From Thiohalomonas denitrificans (GTDB lineage: Bacteria > Pseudomonadota > Gammaproteobacteria > Thiohalomonadales > Thiohalomonadaceae): a DNA stretch of 64,000 nucleotides. The notes beneath the pieces are model-generated. The model was not told the origin of the DNA. It worked only from the letters and a program-made list of their open reading frames with translations, and ran no database searches. This document shows positions 54,389 to 63,083 of this stretch, piece by piece. Both the position numbers and the translations under genes were made by a program. Each line of letters opens with the position of its first letter. The first letter of the stretch is position 1. The DNA is taken from assembly GCF_016841685.1 (NCBI RefSeq), contig NZ_JAENYR010000007.1, forward strand, positions 1 through 64,000. Reading direction: 5' to 3'.

Positions 54389-56218
54389 ATGGTCATGCGT
54401 GTCCATCATACCGAAGCCCCCAGCACCCAGCGAAACGATTGGCGTACCGTCCGTTCCCTGCTGCCGTACCTGTGGGCCTACCGGGGACGGGCGACGATGG
54501 CGATCGGCTTTTTGATCCTGAGCAAACTGGCCAACGTCGGCGTTCCGGTCGCCCTCAAGGGGATTGTCGATGCCCTCGACACCCCCGAAGGGCGGCAGGT
54601 TGCGCTTCCGATCGCCCTGCTGGTGGCCTACGGCGTGCTGCGTCTGGGCAGTTCGTCGTTCAACGAACTCCGCGACATGGTGTTTGCCCGTGTTCGCCAC
54701 GGGGTCATGCGGCGCCTCTCTCTCATGGTACTGGGCCACCTGCACCGGCTGGGCCTGCGGTATCACCTCGAACGCAAGACCGGCGCCATCTCCCGGGACC
54801 TGGAGCGCGGCACCAAGGCCGCCTCCTCGATGATGAACTACATGCTGTTCAGCATCCTCCCCACCTTCATCGAGGTGACGCTGATCGCCGGCATTCTGCT
54901 CATCAACTACAGCGCCTGGTTTGCCGTTGTCACCTTTGTCACGGTGCTGCTCTATGTGGGCTTTACCTTCAAGGTCACTGAATGGCGCATGCGGTTTCGA
55001 CACCGGATGAATGCCCTGGACTCCGAGGCGAATTCCCAGGCCGTGGACAGTCTTCTCAATTTCGAAACGGTCAAATATTTCAATAATGAAGAGTTCGAAC
55101 ATCGCCGCTACAGCCACACCCTGGGGGGCTGGGAAGAGGCGGCGGTAAAGACCCAGACCTCAATGTCGGGCCTCAATATGGGTCAGGGAATGATTATCGC
55201 CATCGGTGTCACGGCCATCATGACCATGGCGGCCCGGGGGGTGATGGCCGGCACCATGAGCCTGGGCGATCTGGTGATGGTTAATGCCTTCATGCTGCAG
55301 ATGTTCATCCCGTTGAATTTCCTGGGCGTGGTCTACAGCCAGCTCAAGCATGCACTCGCGGACATGGACCAGATGTTTCGACTGCTGGGCGAAAAACCCG
55401 AGATCGGGGATGCACCCGATGCCGGAACGCTCGAGGTGAATGACGGGTCGGTGCGCTTCGAGCACGTGGATTTCAGCTACAGCAGCGACCGGGAGATCCT
55501 CCACGATGTGGACTTCGAGATCCCGCCAGGGCAAAAAGTGGCGGTAGTCGGCCACTCGGGGGCCGGAAAATCCACCCTGTCGCGCCTGCTGTTCCGATTT
55601 TATGATGCGACCGGAGGGCGGGTCCTGGTCAATGGGCAGGATGTCCGCGACGTCAGCCAGACCAGCTTGCGCGATGCCATCGGCATCGTCCCCCAGGATA
55701 CCGTTCTGTTCAATGACAGCATCTACTACAACATCGCCTACGGTGACCCGAACGCCTCCCAAGAGGCCATCGTCCGCGCCGCCAGACTCGCCCAGATCCA
55801 CGACTTCATCGAGAGCCTGCCGGAGGGCTACGATACCCTGGTAGGCGAGCGCGGCCTGAAACTGTCCGGAGGCGAAAAGCAGCGTGTTGCCATCGCCCGC
55901 ACCATGGTCAAGGACCCGAAGATCCTGGTTTTCGACGAGGCTACCTCTTCGCTGGACTCCGCTTCCGAGCAGGCCATTCTCGAGGCCCTCCACCGGGTCG
56001 CCGCCGACCGCACCACCCTGGTTATCGCCCATCGGCTCTCCACCGTCGTCGACGCCGACCAGATTCTGGTCATGGACCAGGGACGCATCATCGAACGGGG
56101 CTCTCACCGCCAGCTATTGGAGTGGAATGGGCAATACGCCCACATGTGGACACTGCAGCTCAAGCAACAGAAGGAGAAAGCCGAGTGGCACGAAGAGCCC
56201 TCGGCGGCAACTCGGTGA
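54389..56218 (+). CDS. Atm1-type ABC half-transporter
   Basis: 609 residues from ATG 54389 (or 54395). An N-terminal six-helix exporter domain (about 25-330) with RDLERGTKAASSMMNYMLFS and ETVKYFNNEEFEHRRYSHTL is characteristic of Atm1/HMT1 heavy-metal and glutathione-conjugate exporters. The ATPase domain (about 360-600) has Walker A GHSGAGKSTLSRLLFRFYD, signature LSGGEKQRVAIARTM and Walker B ILVFDEATSSLD, plus H-loop IAHRLSTV. It would work as a homodimer exporting a glutathione- or persulfide-bound metal or thiol. The frame from 54137 crosses a repeat and is rejected as start. It stands alone. Confidence 0.93.
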   Translation: MVMRVHHTEAPSTQRNDWRTVRSLLPYLWAYRGRATMAIGFLILSKLANVGVPVALKGIVDALDTPEGRQVALPIALLVAYGVLRLGSSSFNELRDMVFARVRHGVMRRLSLMVLGHLHRLGLRYHLERKTGAISRDLERGTKAASSMMNYMLFSILPTFIEVTLIAGILLINYSAWFAVVTFVTVLLYVGFTFKVTEWRMRFRHRMNALDSEANSQAVDSLLNFETVKYFNNEEFEHRRYSHTLGGWEEAAVKTQTSMSGLNMGQGMIIAIGVTAIMTMAARGVMAGTMSLGDLVMVNAFMLQMFIPLNFLGVVYSQLKHALADMDQMFRLLGEKPEIGDAPDAGTLEVNDGSVRFEHVDFSYSSDREILHDVDFEIPPGQKVAVVGHSGAGKSTLSRLLFRFYDATGGRVLVNGQDVRDVSQTSLRDAIGIVPQDTVLFNDSIYYNIAYGDPNASQEAIVRAARLAQIHDFIESLPEGYDTLVGERGLKLSGGEKQRVAIARTMVKDPKILVFDEATSSLDSASEQAILEALHRVAADRTTLVIAHRLSTVVDADQILVMDQGRIIERGSHRQLLEWNGQYAHMWTLQLKQQKEKAEWHEEPSAATR

Positions 56219-56229
56219 ACATTCAAGTC

Positions 56230-56449
56230 GCACCGCAGAGGCGCAGAGTACGCGGAGATATTATGGATTCAACCACGGGGGACACGGGGAGCACGGGGTA
56301 TTTACGATGGCGGGAAGAGCCGGATACCGTACTCGGAGTCGCGTCCTGAACCGCTTTCAAGCTCGGGATCCTCAGCGGCCAATCTACCGCCCCGTGTTGC
56401 CCGTGGTTCCTCTTTTCTAACCTCCGCGTACTCTGCGCCTCTGCGGTGC
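56230..56449. repeat. Nested inverted repeat with 28-bp perfect ends
   Basis: Ends 56230-56257 and 56422-56449 are exact reverse complements over 28 bases; the arm begins GCACCGCAGAGGCGCAGAGT. A second inverted pair lies inside: AACCACGGGGGACACGGGG at 56271 against CCCCGTGTTGCCCGTGGTT at 56390-56408. The whole could fold into a long two-step hairpin. It fills the 308 bases between the ABC transporter and the phosphorylase; no gene is there. Confidence 0.85.
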
Positions 56450-56526
56450 AAATTGCCCTTCTTCGTCTTTGCGGTTATTTTGCATTCTGAATCCACTCAC
56501 GAACCTACTCGGGCCCGCAAACCAGC

Positions 56527-58083
56527 ATGATCGCCGTAAAGCCTGTACGCCCCGACGAGACCCTGATACTGCGCCGCGTCGCCATCGACACCTACCGCGA
56601 AAACGTGGCCTACATGCACCGGGAGTGCGATTTCTATCGCGCGGAGGGCTTTCAGGCGTTGACCAAGGTGGAAGTCAGGGCCAACGATTACACGATCTAT
56701 GCGGTGCTGAATGTCGTGGACGATGAACACATTGTAGGGACCGATGAACTTGGACTCTCCGAGCAGGCTTTCGCACAGCTCGATATGGACCAGGGTGAGG
56801 CGGTGCGGGTGGCGCAGGCGGAGCAGCCGGCCTCGATGGAGGCGGTACGGCGCAAGATCCTTGGGGAACGATTAACGCAGGAGGATTTCCGGTCCATTAC
56901 CCGCGAGATCACCGACAATCGCTATTCCAAAATGGAGATGGCAGCATTTCTCGTCGCCTCCGGACAGACGGGACTGGATCGGGAGGAGATCCTCTACCTC
57001 ACCCGCGCCATGACCGAATCGGGGGAACAGCTCGACTGGCATGAACCGCTGGTGGCGGATAAACACTGCATCGGTGGCATTCCCGGGAACCGCACCTCCA
57101 TGGTCGTGGTACCTATCGTTGCGGCCCACGGCATTCTGATGCCCAAGACCTCCAGCCGTGCCATCACCTCCCCGTCCGGGACCGCTGACACCATGGAGTG
57201 TCTGGCCAGCGTCGAGCTCAGTCCCAAGGCGCTGCACGACGTGGTACGGAAGACGCGCGCCTGCCTCGCCTGGGGCGGGACGGCCCGGCTGGCGCCGGCC
57301 GATGATATCCTCATTTCGGTGGAGCGCCCCCTGGGCATCGACTCCCAGGGACAGATGATCGGCTCAATCCTGTCAAAGAAGCTGGCTGCCGGCTCCACCC
57401 ACCTGCTCATCGACATCCCCGTAGGTCCCACGGCCAAAGTGCGCCACATGCGCGAAGCCCTGCAGCTGCGCAAGCTGTTCGAATACATCGGTGACCACAT
57501 GGGCATTCACCTGGAGGTGATCATCACCGACGGCGCCGAGCCCGTCGGGGGCGGGATCGGTCCGGTACTGGAGGCCCGTGATGTGATGCAGGTGCTGCGA
57601 TGCGATCAGGAAGCCCCTTCGGACCTGCGTCAGAAAGCGCTGCGTCTGGCCGGGCGCATCATCGAGTTCGACCCGGATGTTCGCGGCGGCTATGGTTATT
57701 CCCTGGCGCGCGACATCCTTGATTCGGGCAGGGCGTTTCGAAAAATGGAGGCGATCATACGGGCCCAGGGTGCGACACCGGATCCGGGACAGCCGGGACC
57801 ACTGACTTTCGAAATAACCGCCGAACGGGACGGCTTCGTAACCGCGGTGGATAATTACTGCCTGGCCAAATTGGCTCGACTGGCGGGGGCCCCCATGGAC
57901 AAGCAGGCCGGAGTAGACCTCCTGAAGAAGCTTGGCGATCCGGTGACTACCGGCGAGCCGTTATACCGTGTGCATGCCGAGCACAAATCCGATTTCAATT
58001 TTGCCCGCGCATTTTCAGAAAAGAACAGTGGCTACACTGTGGGAGCCGAGGCGGAAATCTCAAAGACCTACTGGGAATTCTGA
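56527..58083 (+). CDS. AMP/thymidine phosphorylase, archaeal type
   Basis: 518 residues: longer than E. coli DeoA (about 440) and like archaeal AMP phosphorylase (about 500), with an extra N-terminal barrel domain (about 1-95). Core motifs: [40 protein letters not shown] (phosphate binding), [19 protein letters not shown] (Lys/Ser phosphate loop), and [20 protein letters not shown]. The reaction is phosphorolysis of a nucleoside or of AMP, yielding (deoxy)ribose 1-phosphate or ribose 1,5-bisphosphate. The PRPP-synthetase-like gene 79 bases downstream suggests a joint role in ribose-phosphate salvage. The substrate cannot be decided from sequence alone. Confidence 0.88.
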   Translation: MIAVKPVRPDETLILRRVAIDTYRENVAYMHRECDFYRAEGFQALTKVEVRANDYTIYAVLNVVDDEHIVGTDELGLSEQAFAQLDMDQGEAVRVAQAEQPASMEAVRRKILGERLTQEDFRSITREITDNRYSKMEMAAFLVASGQTGLDREEILYLTRAMTESGEQLDWHEPLVADKHCIGGIPGNRTSMVVVPIVAAHGILMPKTSSRAITSPSGTADTMECLASVELSPKALHDVVRKTRACLAWGGTARLAPADDILISVERPLGIDSQGQMIGSILSKKLAAGSTHLLIDIPVGPTAKVRHMREALQLRKLFEYIGDHMGIHLEVIITDGAEPVGGGIGPVLEARDVMQVLRCDQEAPSDLRQKALRLAGRIIEFDPDVRGGYGYSLARDILDSGRAFRKMEAIIRAQGATPDPGQPGPLTFEITAERDGFVTAVDNYCLAKLARLAGAPMDKQAGVDLLKKLGDPVTTGEPLYRVHAEHKSDFNFARAFSEKNSGYTVGAEAEISKTYWEF

Positions 58084-58162
58084 ACACCTCTCCGGCCGTG
58101 GCCAAGACCATGATGATTCCGCGACGCGATAGCTGGGGAGCATCCCGGCATCTACTGATAAA

Positions 58163-59047
58163 ATGAACACCGCCATGATTCTCGGATTTTCTGACTACGA
58201 AGCTCAGGGGCGGCGCCTAGCCGAACAGCTCGAGCGAACGTTTCAACCGATCGATATCCATCGCTTCCCCGACGGGGAAAGCAAGGTGACGGTACCGGCT
58301 GAACTGCCCGAGCGGGTTATCCTCTGCCGGAGCCTCGACCGGCCCAATGACAAACTGATAGAGCTGATGCTCGCCGCCCGCACGGCCAGGGCAAACGGTG
58401 CGGGGCATCTGACGCTGGTGGCCCCCTACCTGTGCTATATGCGCCAGGACATCGCCTTTTCTCCCGGCGAAGCGGTGAGTCAGCGGATCGTCGGACAATT
58501 TCTTGCCGAGCTTTTCGATGCGGTGATTACGGTCGACCCTCACCTGCACCGCATTGAACGGTTGGAGCAGGCAATCCCCACCGGGGCCGCTATCAGCCTG
58601 TCGGCCGCTCCGGCCCTGAGCGCTTTTCTTGCCGAGAATGAGGCCGATCCGTTGCTGTTGGGACCGGACGAAGAGGCGCGGCAATGGGTGCGGGCCGTCG
58701 CGGAACCGGCCGGCCTTGAATACGCGGTGGCACACAAGGAGCGCCGGGGTGATCGGGATGTGCGGGTGGTGCTACCGAAGCATGATTTTGCCGGACGGAC
58801 GGTGGTACTGGTGGATGACATGATTAGTACGGGTCGAACCCTGATAACGGTCGCCAGGGCCTTGAAGGAGACCGGAGTCGGCTCGATCCGCTGCCTGGTG
58901 ACCCATCCCCTATTCGCCGACGACGCCACCCGGCACTTGCAGGAAGCCGGTGTGCAGAAGCTCTGGAGCAGTGACAGCATCACCCACCCGAGCAATGCGG
59001 TGGTGCTGGACCAGACACTGGCCGAGGCGATCAGGAGACTGGAATAG
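58163..59047 (+). CDS. Ribose-phosphate pyrophosphokinase-like protein
   Basis: 294 residues, slightly shorter than the usual bacterial Prs (about 315). Motifs: FPDGESKVTVP, ATP flexible loop area ARTARANGAGHLTLVAPYLC, YMRQDIAFSPGEAVSQR, DPHLHRIERLEQA, and the PRPP-binding VVLVDDMISTGRTLITVARA. The sequence fits the less common branch that travels with the archaeal-type phosphorylase, so this is probably not the housekeeping prs. It might form PRPP from ribose 5-phosphate made by the phosphorylase pathway. ATG 58163; ATG 58175 also possible. Confidence 0.9.
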   Translation: MNTAMILGFSDYEAQGRRLAEQLERTFQPIDIHRFPDGESKVTVPAELPERVILCRSLDRPNDKLIELMLAARTARANGAGHLTLVAPYLCYMRQDIAFSPGEAVSQRIVGQFLAELFDAVITVDPHLHRIERLEQAIPTGAAISLSAAPALSAFLAENEADPLLLGPDEEARQWVRAVAEPAGLEYAVAHKERRGDRDVRVVLPKHDFAGRTVVLVDDMISTGRTLITVARALKETGVGSIRCLVTHPLFADDATRHLQEAGVQKLWSSDSITHPSNAVVLDQTLAEAIRRLE

Positions 59048-59219
59048 GACACCCACGCGACTCCTTTGACGTAGGCGCTTGCCCTACTGTTCTAGCTCAG
59101 ATGAATCACCGCAAAGATACAATGCATCTTGCATTATCGCCTCGGTTCTGCCGTTTCCGTTGTTTTTCGGTTATGTATACCGATAAGCAATTGAATTCTT
59201 TGCGCTCTTGGCGTCTTCG

Positions 59220-59260
59220 CCTACATGGATGTAGGTGACGGGCGTGAGCAGGAGCGGAAG
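59220..59260 (+). repeat. Dispersed core repeat inside a 'gcgtcttcg' repeat
   Basis: CTACATGGATGTAGGTGACG and GGGCGTGAGCAGGAGCGGAA is a variant of the core (dyad around ATGGAT followed by AGCAGGAGC). It is flanked by TTTGCGCTCTTGGCGTCTTCG on the left and CTTGCGGTGAATTC on the right, which together are halves of the common proteobacterial repeat, as if the core had been inserted into it. The stretch 59048-59383 has no gene. Confidence 0.55.
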
Positions 59261-59290
59261 CCTTGCGGTGAATTCGTGAATTTTCCGGGC

Positions 59291-59359
59291 TAGGAGCTCG
59301 GACTTAACACTGAATCTACTGCGGAAAAGCTACGATCGGTCAAGTCCGACAGGCTTCTA
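59291..59359. mobile_element. 69-bp internally deleted MITE-like derivative
   Basis: TAGGAGCTCGGACTT (59291-59305) and AAGTCCGACAGGCTTCTA (59342-59359) match the two terminal repeats of the element at 8940-9203, the left one with a four-base loss. Between them GCTACGATCGGTC is also shared with that element. It ends 24 bases before the start codon of the DUF1614 gene, so it probably lies in the untranslated leader. Confidence 0.65.
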
Positions 59360-59383
59360 AAACGATCGAGAGTTCCTGTTGTA

Positions 59384-60037
59384 ATGACGCCTTCGAGCAT
59401 CATTTTTTTCATCTTTGCGCTCACCTTCCTGGTGGCATTCATCCAGGTGGGCCTGCTGACGATCGCCTTCGAAAAACTGGGCCTCTCACAGGAGTCGGCC
59501 TTTCTACTGCTGTTCAGCTCGCTGATGGGAAGCATGGTCAACCTGCCGCTGTTCCGGATGCGTTCGGACCCGCCATCTCGAGCGCAGAATTACCCCATCA
59601 TGCCCCGCTGGCTGCAGCCGAAGCTTGAATATAACGGCCGCACGCTGATCGCCGTCAACGTGGGGGGCGGGGTAATCCCGATCCTGTTTTCCCTCTATCT
59701 GATGCAACACAACCCGATCGGTCTGCTGGAGATACTGCTCGGTGTCGGCGGAGTGGGGACGATAAGCTATCTCTTCAGCCGGCCAATACCGGGGGTTGGC
59801 ATCGGCATGCCCATCCTGATCGCTCCATTGGCCGCTGCCCTGGTGGCGCTTGTCCTCAATCCGGAGCAGAGCGCCCCACTCGCCTATATCAGTGGAACCC
59901 TCGGCGTGCTAATCGGCGCGGATCTGATGCGATTTTCGGACATCCGCCGCCTGGGTGCACCACTGGCGTCGATTGGCGGCGCCGGCACCTTCGACGGCAT
60001 CTTCATCACCGGCATCGTGGCCGTGTTGCTGGCCTAA
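59384..60037 (+). CDS. DUF1614 family membrane protein
   Basis: 217 residues with about six hydrophobic segments. FEKLGLSQESAFLLLFSSLM, GSMVNLPLF, AVNVGGGVIPILFSLYLM, and GGAGTFDGIFITGIVAVLLA are typical of DUF1614, a family of putative archaeal and bacterial membrane proteins. Function unknown. ATG 59384 without a clear ribosome site; a MITE-like remnant lies immediately upstream. Confidence 0.87.
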   Translation: MTPSSIIFFIFALTFLVAFIQVGLLTIAFEKLGLSQESAFLLLFSSLMGSMVNLPLFRMRSDPPSRAQNYPIMPRWLQPKLEYNGRTLIAVNVGGGVIPILFSLYLMQHNPIGLLEILLGVGGVGTISYLFSRPIPGVGIGMPILIAPLAAALVALVLNPEQSAPLAYISGTLGVLIGADLMRFSDIRRLGAPLASIGGAGTFDGIFITGIVAVLLA

Positions 60038-60071
60038 AGTAGTTCGAAAGCCGGGAGGGAAGGTGCTTGCT

Positions 60072-60149
60072 CCTGCACAATCTTCACTTCCTAGCCTGAC
60101 ATCAAAAACGTACATCGCTCGCCAGCACAGAAGTATGTGAGTATGCGTT
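60072..60149 (+). repeat. Diverged repeat shared with 62604-62708
   Basis: CCTGCACAATCTTCACTTCC at 60072 matches CCTGCATCATCTTCACTTCC at 62604, and TATGTGAGTATGCGTT (60134-60149) matches the end at about 62693-62708; CATCGCTCGCC is shared between them. It occupies the gap between the DUF1614 gene and the dehydrogenase. Confidence 0.65.
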
Positions 60150-60233
60150 ATATACCTACGACTAGCCCCCAATTCTTCCTCCCTTCAGGAAGCGGTGTTA
60201 GGGTAGCGGCGAATTCGCCACTCCCACACGAGC

Positions 60234-61088
60234 ATGGAAACCGATTACACCCGCAGCATACTCATTACCGGCTGCTCCAGCGGTATCGGCCGCTGTGTGG
60301 CCGAAGGGCTGGCAAAGCGCGGCTATCGGGTATTTGCGACCGCCCGCAGAGGGGAGGATGTCACGGAACTGGGTAAAATGGGCCTGGAGACGCTGCAACT
60401 CGATCTGGATGATCCGGATTCCATTGCTCAGGCCCTGGATGCGGTGCTGGAACGGACCGGCGGAAATCTTTACGCGCTATTCAACAACGGCGCCTACGGA
60501 CAGCCCGGGGCCGTGGAAGACCTGAGCCGCGCAGTGCTGCGCGCACAGTTCGAGACCAACCTTTTCGGCACCCACGATCTGACCCGGCGGGTCATTCCGG
60601 TCATGCGCCGGCAGGGATACGGCCGCATCATTCAGAACAGCTCGGTACTGGGATTGGTCAGCCTTCCCTTTCGCGGCGCCTACAATGCCAGCAAGTTCGC
60701 ACTGGAGGGTCTGACCGATACGCTGCGCCTGGAGCTTGCCGGTACCGGAATCCATGTTTCGCTGGTGGAGCCGGGGCCGATAACCAGCCGCTTCCGGGCC
60801 AACGCCTTCGCCAAATACCGGGAAAACATCGACGTCCACTCCAGCGCATTCCAGGAAATCTACCGTCGCATGGAAAACCGTCTCACCAAAAAAGGCCCCG
60901 CAGCGCCCTTCACCCTGCCCCCCGAAGCGGTGCTGAACAAGGTACTGCACGCACTGGAATCACCACACCCGAAGGTGCGTTATTACGTCACCTTCCCCAC
61001 CTACCTGTTTGCGACCCTTCGCCGTTTGCTGCCGCACGCAATACTCGATCGCGTACTTACGCGCATCGGTTCACGGGAAAACCGGTAG
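60234..61088 (+). CDS. Short-chain dehydrogenase/reductase
   Basis: 284 residues, classical SDR plus a C-terminal extension. Rossmann motif ILITGCSSGIGRCVAEGL (about 8-25), LFNNGAYGQPGAVEDL (NNAG-like), catalytic Ser in IIQNSSVLGLVS and the pair Tyr/Lys in AYNASKFALEGLTDTLRLEL. EPGPITSRFRANA follows. Charged residues after the glycine motif (RGYRVFATARRGED) suggest NADP preference. The hydrophobic C-terminus (YVTFPTYLFATLRRLLPHAI) may touch the membrane. Substrate unknown. Confidence 0.92.
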   Translation: METDYTRSILITGCSSGIGRCVAEGLAKRGYRVFATARRGEDVTELGKMGLETLQLDLDDPDSIAQALDAVLERTGGNLYALFNNGAYGQPGAVEDLSRAVLRAQFETNLFGTHDLTRRVIPVMRRQGYGRIIQNSSVLGLVSLPFRGAYNASKFALEGLTDTLRLELAGTGIHVSLVEPGPITSRFRANAFAKYRENIDVHSSAFQEIYRRMENRLTKKGPAAPFTLPPEAVLNKVLHALESPHPKVRYYVTFPTYLFATLRRLLPHAILDRVLTRIGSRENR

Positions 61089-61201
61089 CAGGGCACAGTT
61101 CGGCACCATGCGGTGAACGGTGTGAGCCCGTTCACGGCTGTTTGTCGAGAGGCCGTGGCAAGGTGATTGCCGAATCGATAGGCAACCGGATGATTGTAGA
61201 A

Positions 61202-61711
61202 ATGGCCTTGAAAAAACTGCTCGCCGTTGGAGTGTCCCTCGCACTGGCTCCGGTGGCATTCGGCGGGGAATATGACGCCACCATTCCGATGATGGACAGA
61301 GGGTCGATCAGCTATTACGTATCGGGGCACATCGATGGTGCGGGAGATACAGAATTCATGGTCGATACCGGTTCCAGCTATATGACCATCAACGAAGAGA
61401 CGCTGGCGGCCCTGAAAAAGGAAGACAAGGCCCGCTATGTACGCAAACTGCGCGGCCGTCTCGCCAATGGCGCCGAACTGGAGGTGCCGGTCTATGCCGT
61501 CAAGACGGTACGGATCGGTAGCGGCTGCCATTTCCGTGACGTCGAAGCAGCGGTCTTCCCGGGTCGAACCCGGCAGATCCTCGGCTTGTCGGCCCTCTCC
61601 GAAGCCGCACCTTTTGTCTTCTCCATGGACCCGCCATCGCTCGTTTTGAGCCACTGCACAGAAGGTCCAGGGCAGGAACTCGCCGCGGCGGAGTTGCAGC
61701 GTCTTCGGTAG
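61202..61711 (+). CDS. Retroviral-type aspartic protease, secreted
   Basis: About 169 residues from ATG 61202; the frame opens upstream at 61142 and an ATG at 61190 is possible, but 61202 gives a clean signal peptide (LLAVGVSLALAPVAFGG). The catalytic loop is FMVDTGSSYMTIN (DTGSS), the flap area RGRLANGAELEVPVYAVKTV and the second psi-loop ILGLSALSEAAPF. This is the 'clan AA aspartic protease' type of Proteobacteria, which works as a homodimer, likely in the periplasm. Substrate unknown. Confidence 0.88.
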   Translation: MALKKLLAVGVSLALAPVAFGGEYDATIPMMDRGSISYYVSGHIDGAGDTEFMVDTGSSYMTINEETLAALKKEDKARYVRKLRGRLANGAELEVPVYAVKTVRIGSGCHFRDVEAAVFPGRTRQILGLSALSEAAPFVFSMDPPSLVLSHCTEGPGQELAAAELQRLR

Positions 61712-61749
61712 GCTTCCGGACCTGCCCCGCGCCACTGCTTTTTAATGGG

Positions 61750-61898
61750 CTCTCGCCAAGGCGCCAAGATCGCCAAGGAACCAATCAGCCTCTTCGCGGC
61801 GACGATTGACTGATGGAGTTCTATCGCAACGTCAACGATGAGCCTTCCGATTCCGTCCTCTTTTCCGTTCCTTGGCGTGCTTGGCGTCTTGGCGAGAG
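61750..61898. repeat. Inverted-repeat element with 32-nt arms
   Basis: Arms 61750-61781 (CTCTCGCCAAGGCGCCAAGA...) and 61867-61898 are reverse complements with about four mismatches, enclosing 85 bases. The arm is a variant of the widespread 'gccaagacgccaagg' repeat. The gap 61712-61973 has no gene. Confidence 0.78.
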
Positions 61899-61973
61899 TA
61901 CAAAATGGGTTCCGGAAAAATCTTTTAATAAAACCTCCGTCTCGGCCGGTGCTGTTCTGTGCCGTTCCCCCAA

Positions 61974-62435
61974 CTATGGCGGGGAAAACCCGTAATCCTC
62001 CAGTAGCCGCTCCAGGCAACCAGCGATTTCGCGATAATCGTGAGGCACGGCGTGCCGTCCATCGCCCACTTCGATGGCAAGGATGACCAAGTGTGCGGGC
62101 AGGTCATCGAGCGCCTCGGCCATGGCCAGTGCTTCGGAGACCCCGAAACCGTGAGTGGAGAGGCCGGCTCCATCATCAATCAACGCAGCGACATCCAGGA
62201 TTCGTGGCTGCCCCGGCACGCCTCCGAGAACCGCATCGACAATAACGACCAGGTCCATGCCGGTGAACCACTCGATCAAGCCGGGGCCCGGACGGTCCAG
62301 TACCTGCCAATCGAGGCGCGGAAAACGCTCGGGAAAGCCGGCCGTTTGCAGATACTCGATCACTCGCCATCCGGCGCAGTCCGCGCCGAAAGGCGATCCC
62401 ACACCAATGATGCGTCCGCGGGGCGTCAAACTCAT
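61974..62435 (-). CDS. Hydrogenase-maturation-type protease, variant site
   Basis: 153 residues from ATG 62435; the frame upstream enters a dispersed repeat. The fold is that of M52 hydrogenase maturation proteases: IIGVGSPFGADCAGWRVIEYL at the start, LVVIVDAVLGG (metal-binding Asp) and LSTHGFGVSEALAMAEALDD (His) later. The first metal position, Glu or Asp in the family (GxGNxxxxDD/E), reads Asp-Cys here, so nickel sensing may be altered. No hydrogenase or hyp gene is in the window. It may serve a hydrogenase encoded elsewhere or have another role. Confidence 0.83.
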   Translation of the reverse strand: MSLTPRGRIIGVGSPFGADCAGWRVIEYLQTAGFPERFPRLDWQVLDRPGPGLIEWFTGMDLVVIVDAVLGGVPGQPRILDVAALIDDGAGLSTHGFGVSEALAMAEALDDLPAHLVILAIEVGDGRHAVPHDYREIAGCLERLLEDYGFSPP

Positions 62436-62515
62436 CCGATGTTTCGTCCTGGGTTCGGGTTTATCGATGCCACTATCCGGGGATGGCAACCTTATGGTCC
62501 CGGCATCGGCAGCAC

Positions 62516-62708
62516 GACTGCATGGATGCAGGAGGTAGAACAACGCAGGAGCCGTTGTCGAGGAATGCTGCCGCCGAGCCTACAGGGATGAAAGATGATG
62601 GCGCCTGCATCATCTTCACTTCCTACATCCCTGTAGGTCGTATTCACGACGTACCTGATATCAAGCACTCGCATCGCTCGCCGACACCAAAAATGTGAGT
62701 ATGCGTTT
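62516..62708 (+). repeat. Dispersed ~190-bp repeat with core and palindromes
   Basis: Core CGACTGCATGGATGCAGGAG at 62516, then GCCTACAGGGATGAAAGATG and CATCTTCACTTCCTACATCC with CCTACATCCCTGTAGG as dyad, then ACCTGATATCAAGCACTCGC and ATGTGAGTATGCGTTT at the end. Parts are shared with 54140-54330 and 60072-60149. The gene-free stretch 62436-63083 holds this and the MITE-like element that follows. Confidence 0.7.
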
Positions 62709-62766
62709 ACCCCGGGGCCCATGGCAGAATACTTTCACCCACCAGAAGGATGAATTACCCTCACTA

Positions 62767-63018
62767 GGAGCCTGTCCGAGAATAGCGACCTCACGAGGGC
62801 AAGAACTGATTGAGTCATCTTTTTCGGTCATTTGAGGCGCATAGTGTTCTATTTAACGAAAATGAGCGGGAAATCTGGCCAATCAGGCTTTCACGACTCC
62901 AAGGATGGAGGAGTCAGAGCGAAGCAGGATGCCCGAGCCGACGAGTGCAGGGAAGCACTCGGTAGAGCGAAGCAGGATGCCCGAGCCGAGTAGGTCAGCC
63001 TATTCCCGGACAGACTCC
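62767..63018. mobile_element. 252-bp MITE-like element
   Basis: Ends GGAGCCTGTCCGAGAATAG (62767-62785) and CTATTCCCGGACAGACTCC (63000-63018) are inverted repeats with 17 of 19 bases matching. The interior has TCTATTTAACGAAAATGAGC and two copies of AGAGCGAAGCAGGATGCCCG, as in 8940-9203. No open frame for a transposase. It lies 65 bases before the ATPase-like genes. Confidence 0.72.
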
Positions 63019-63083
63019 GGGGCTGCCCCTGGCAGAGAGTACAACTCTAATTCTTTCCAGGATTATGGACCAAGCTGTACGAC

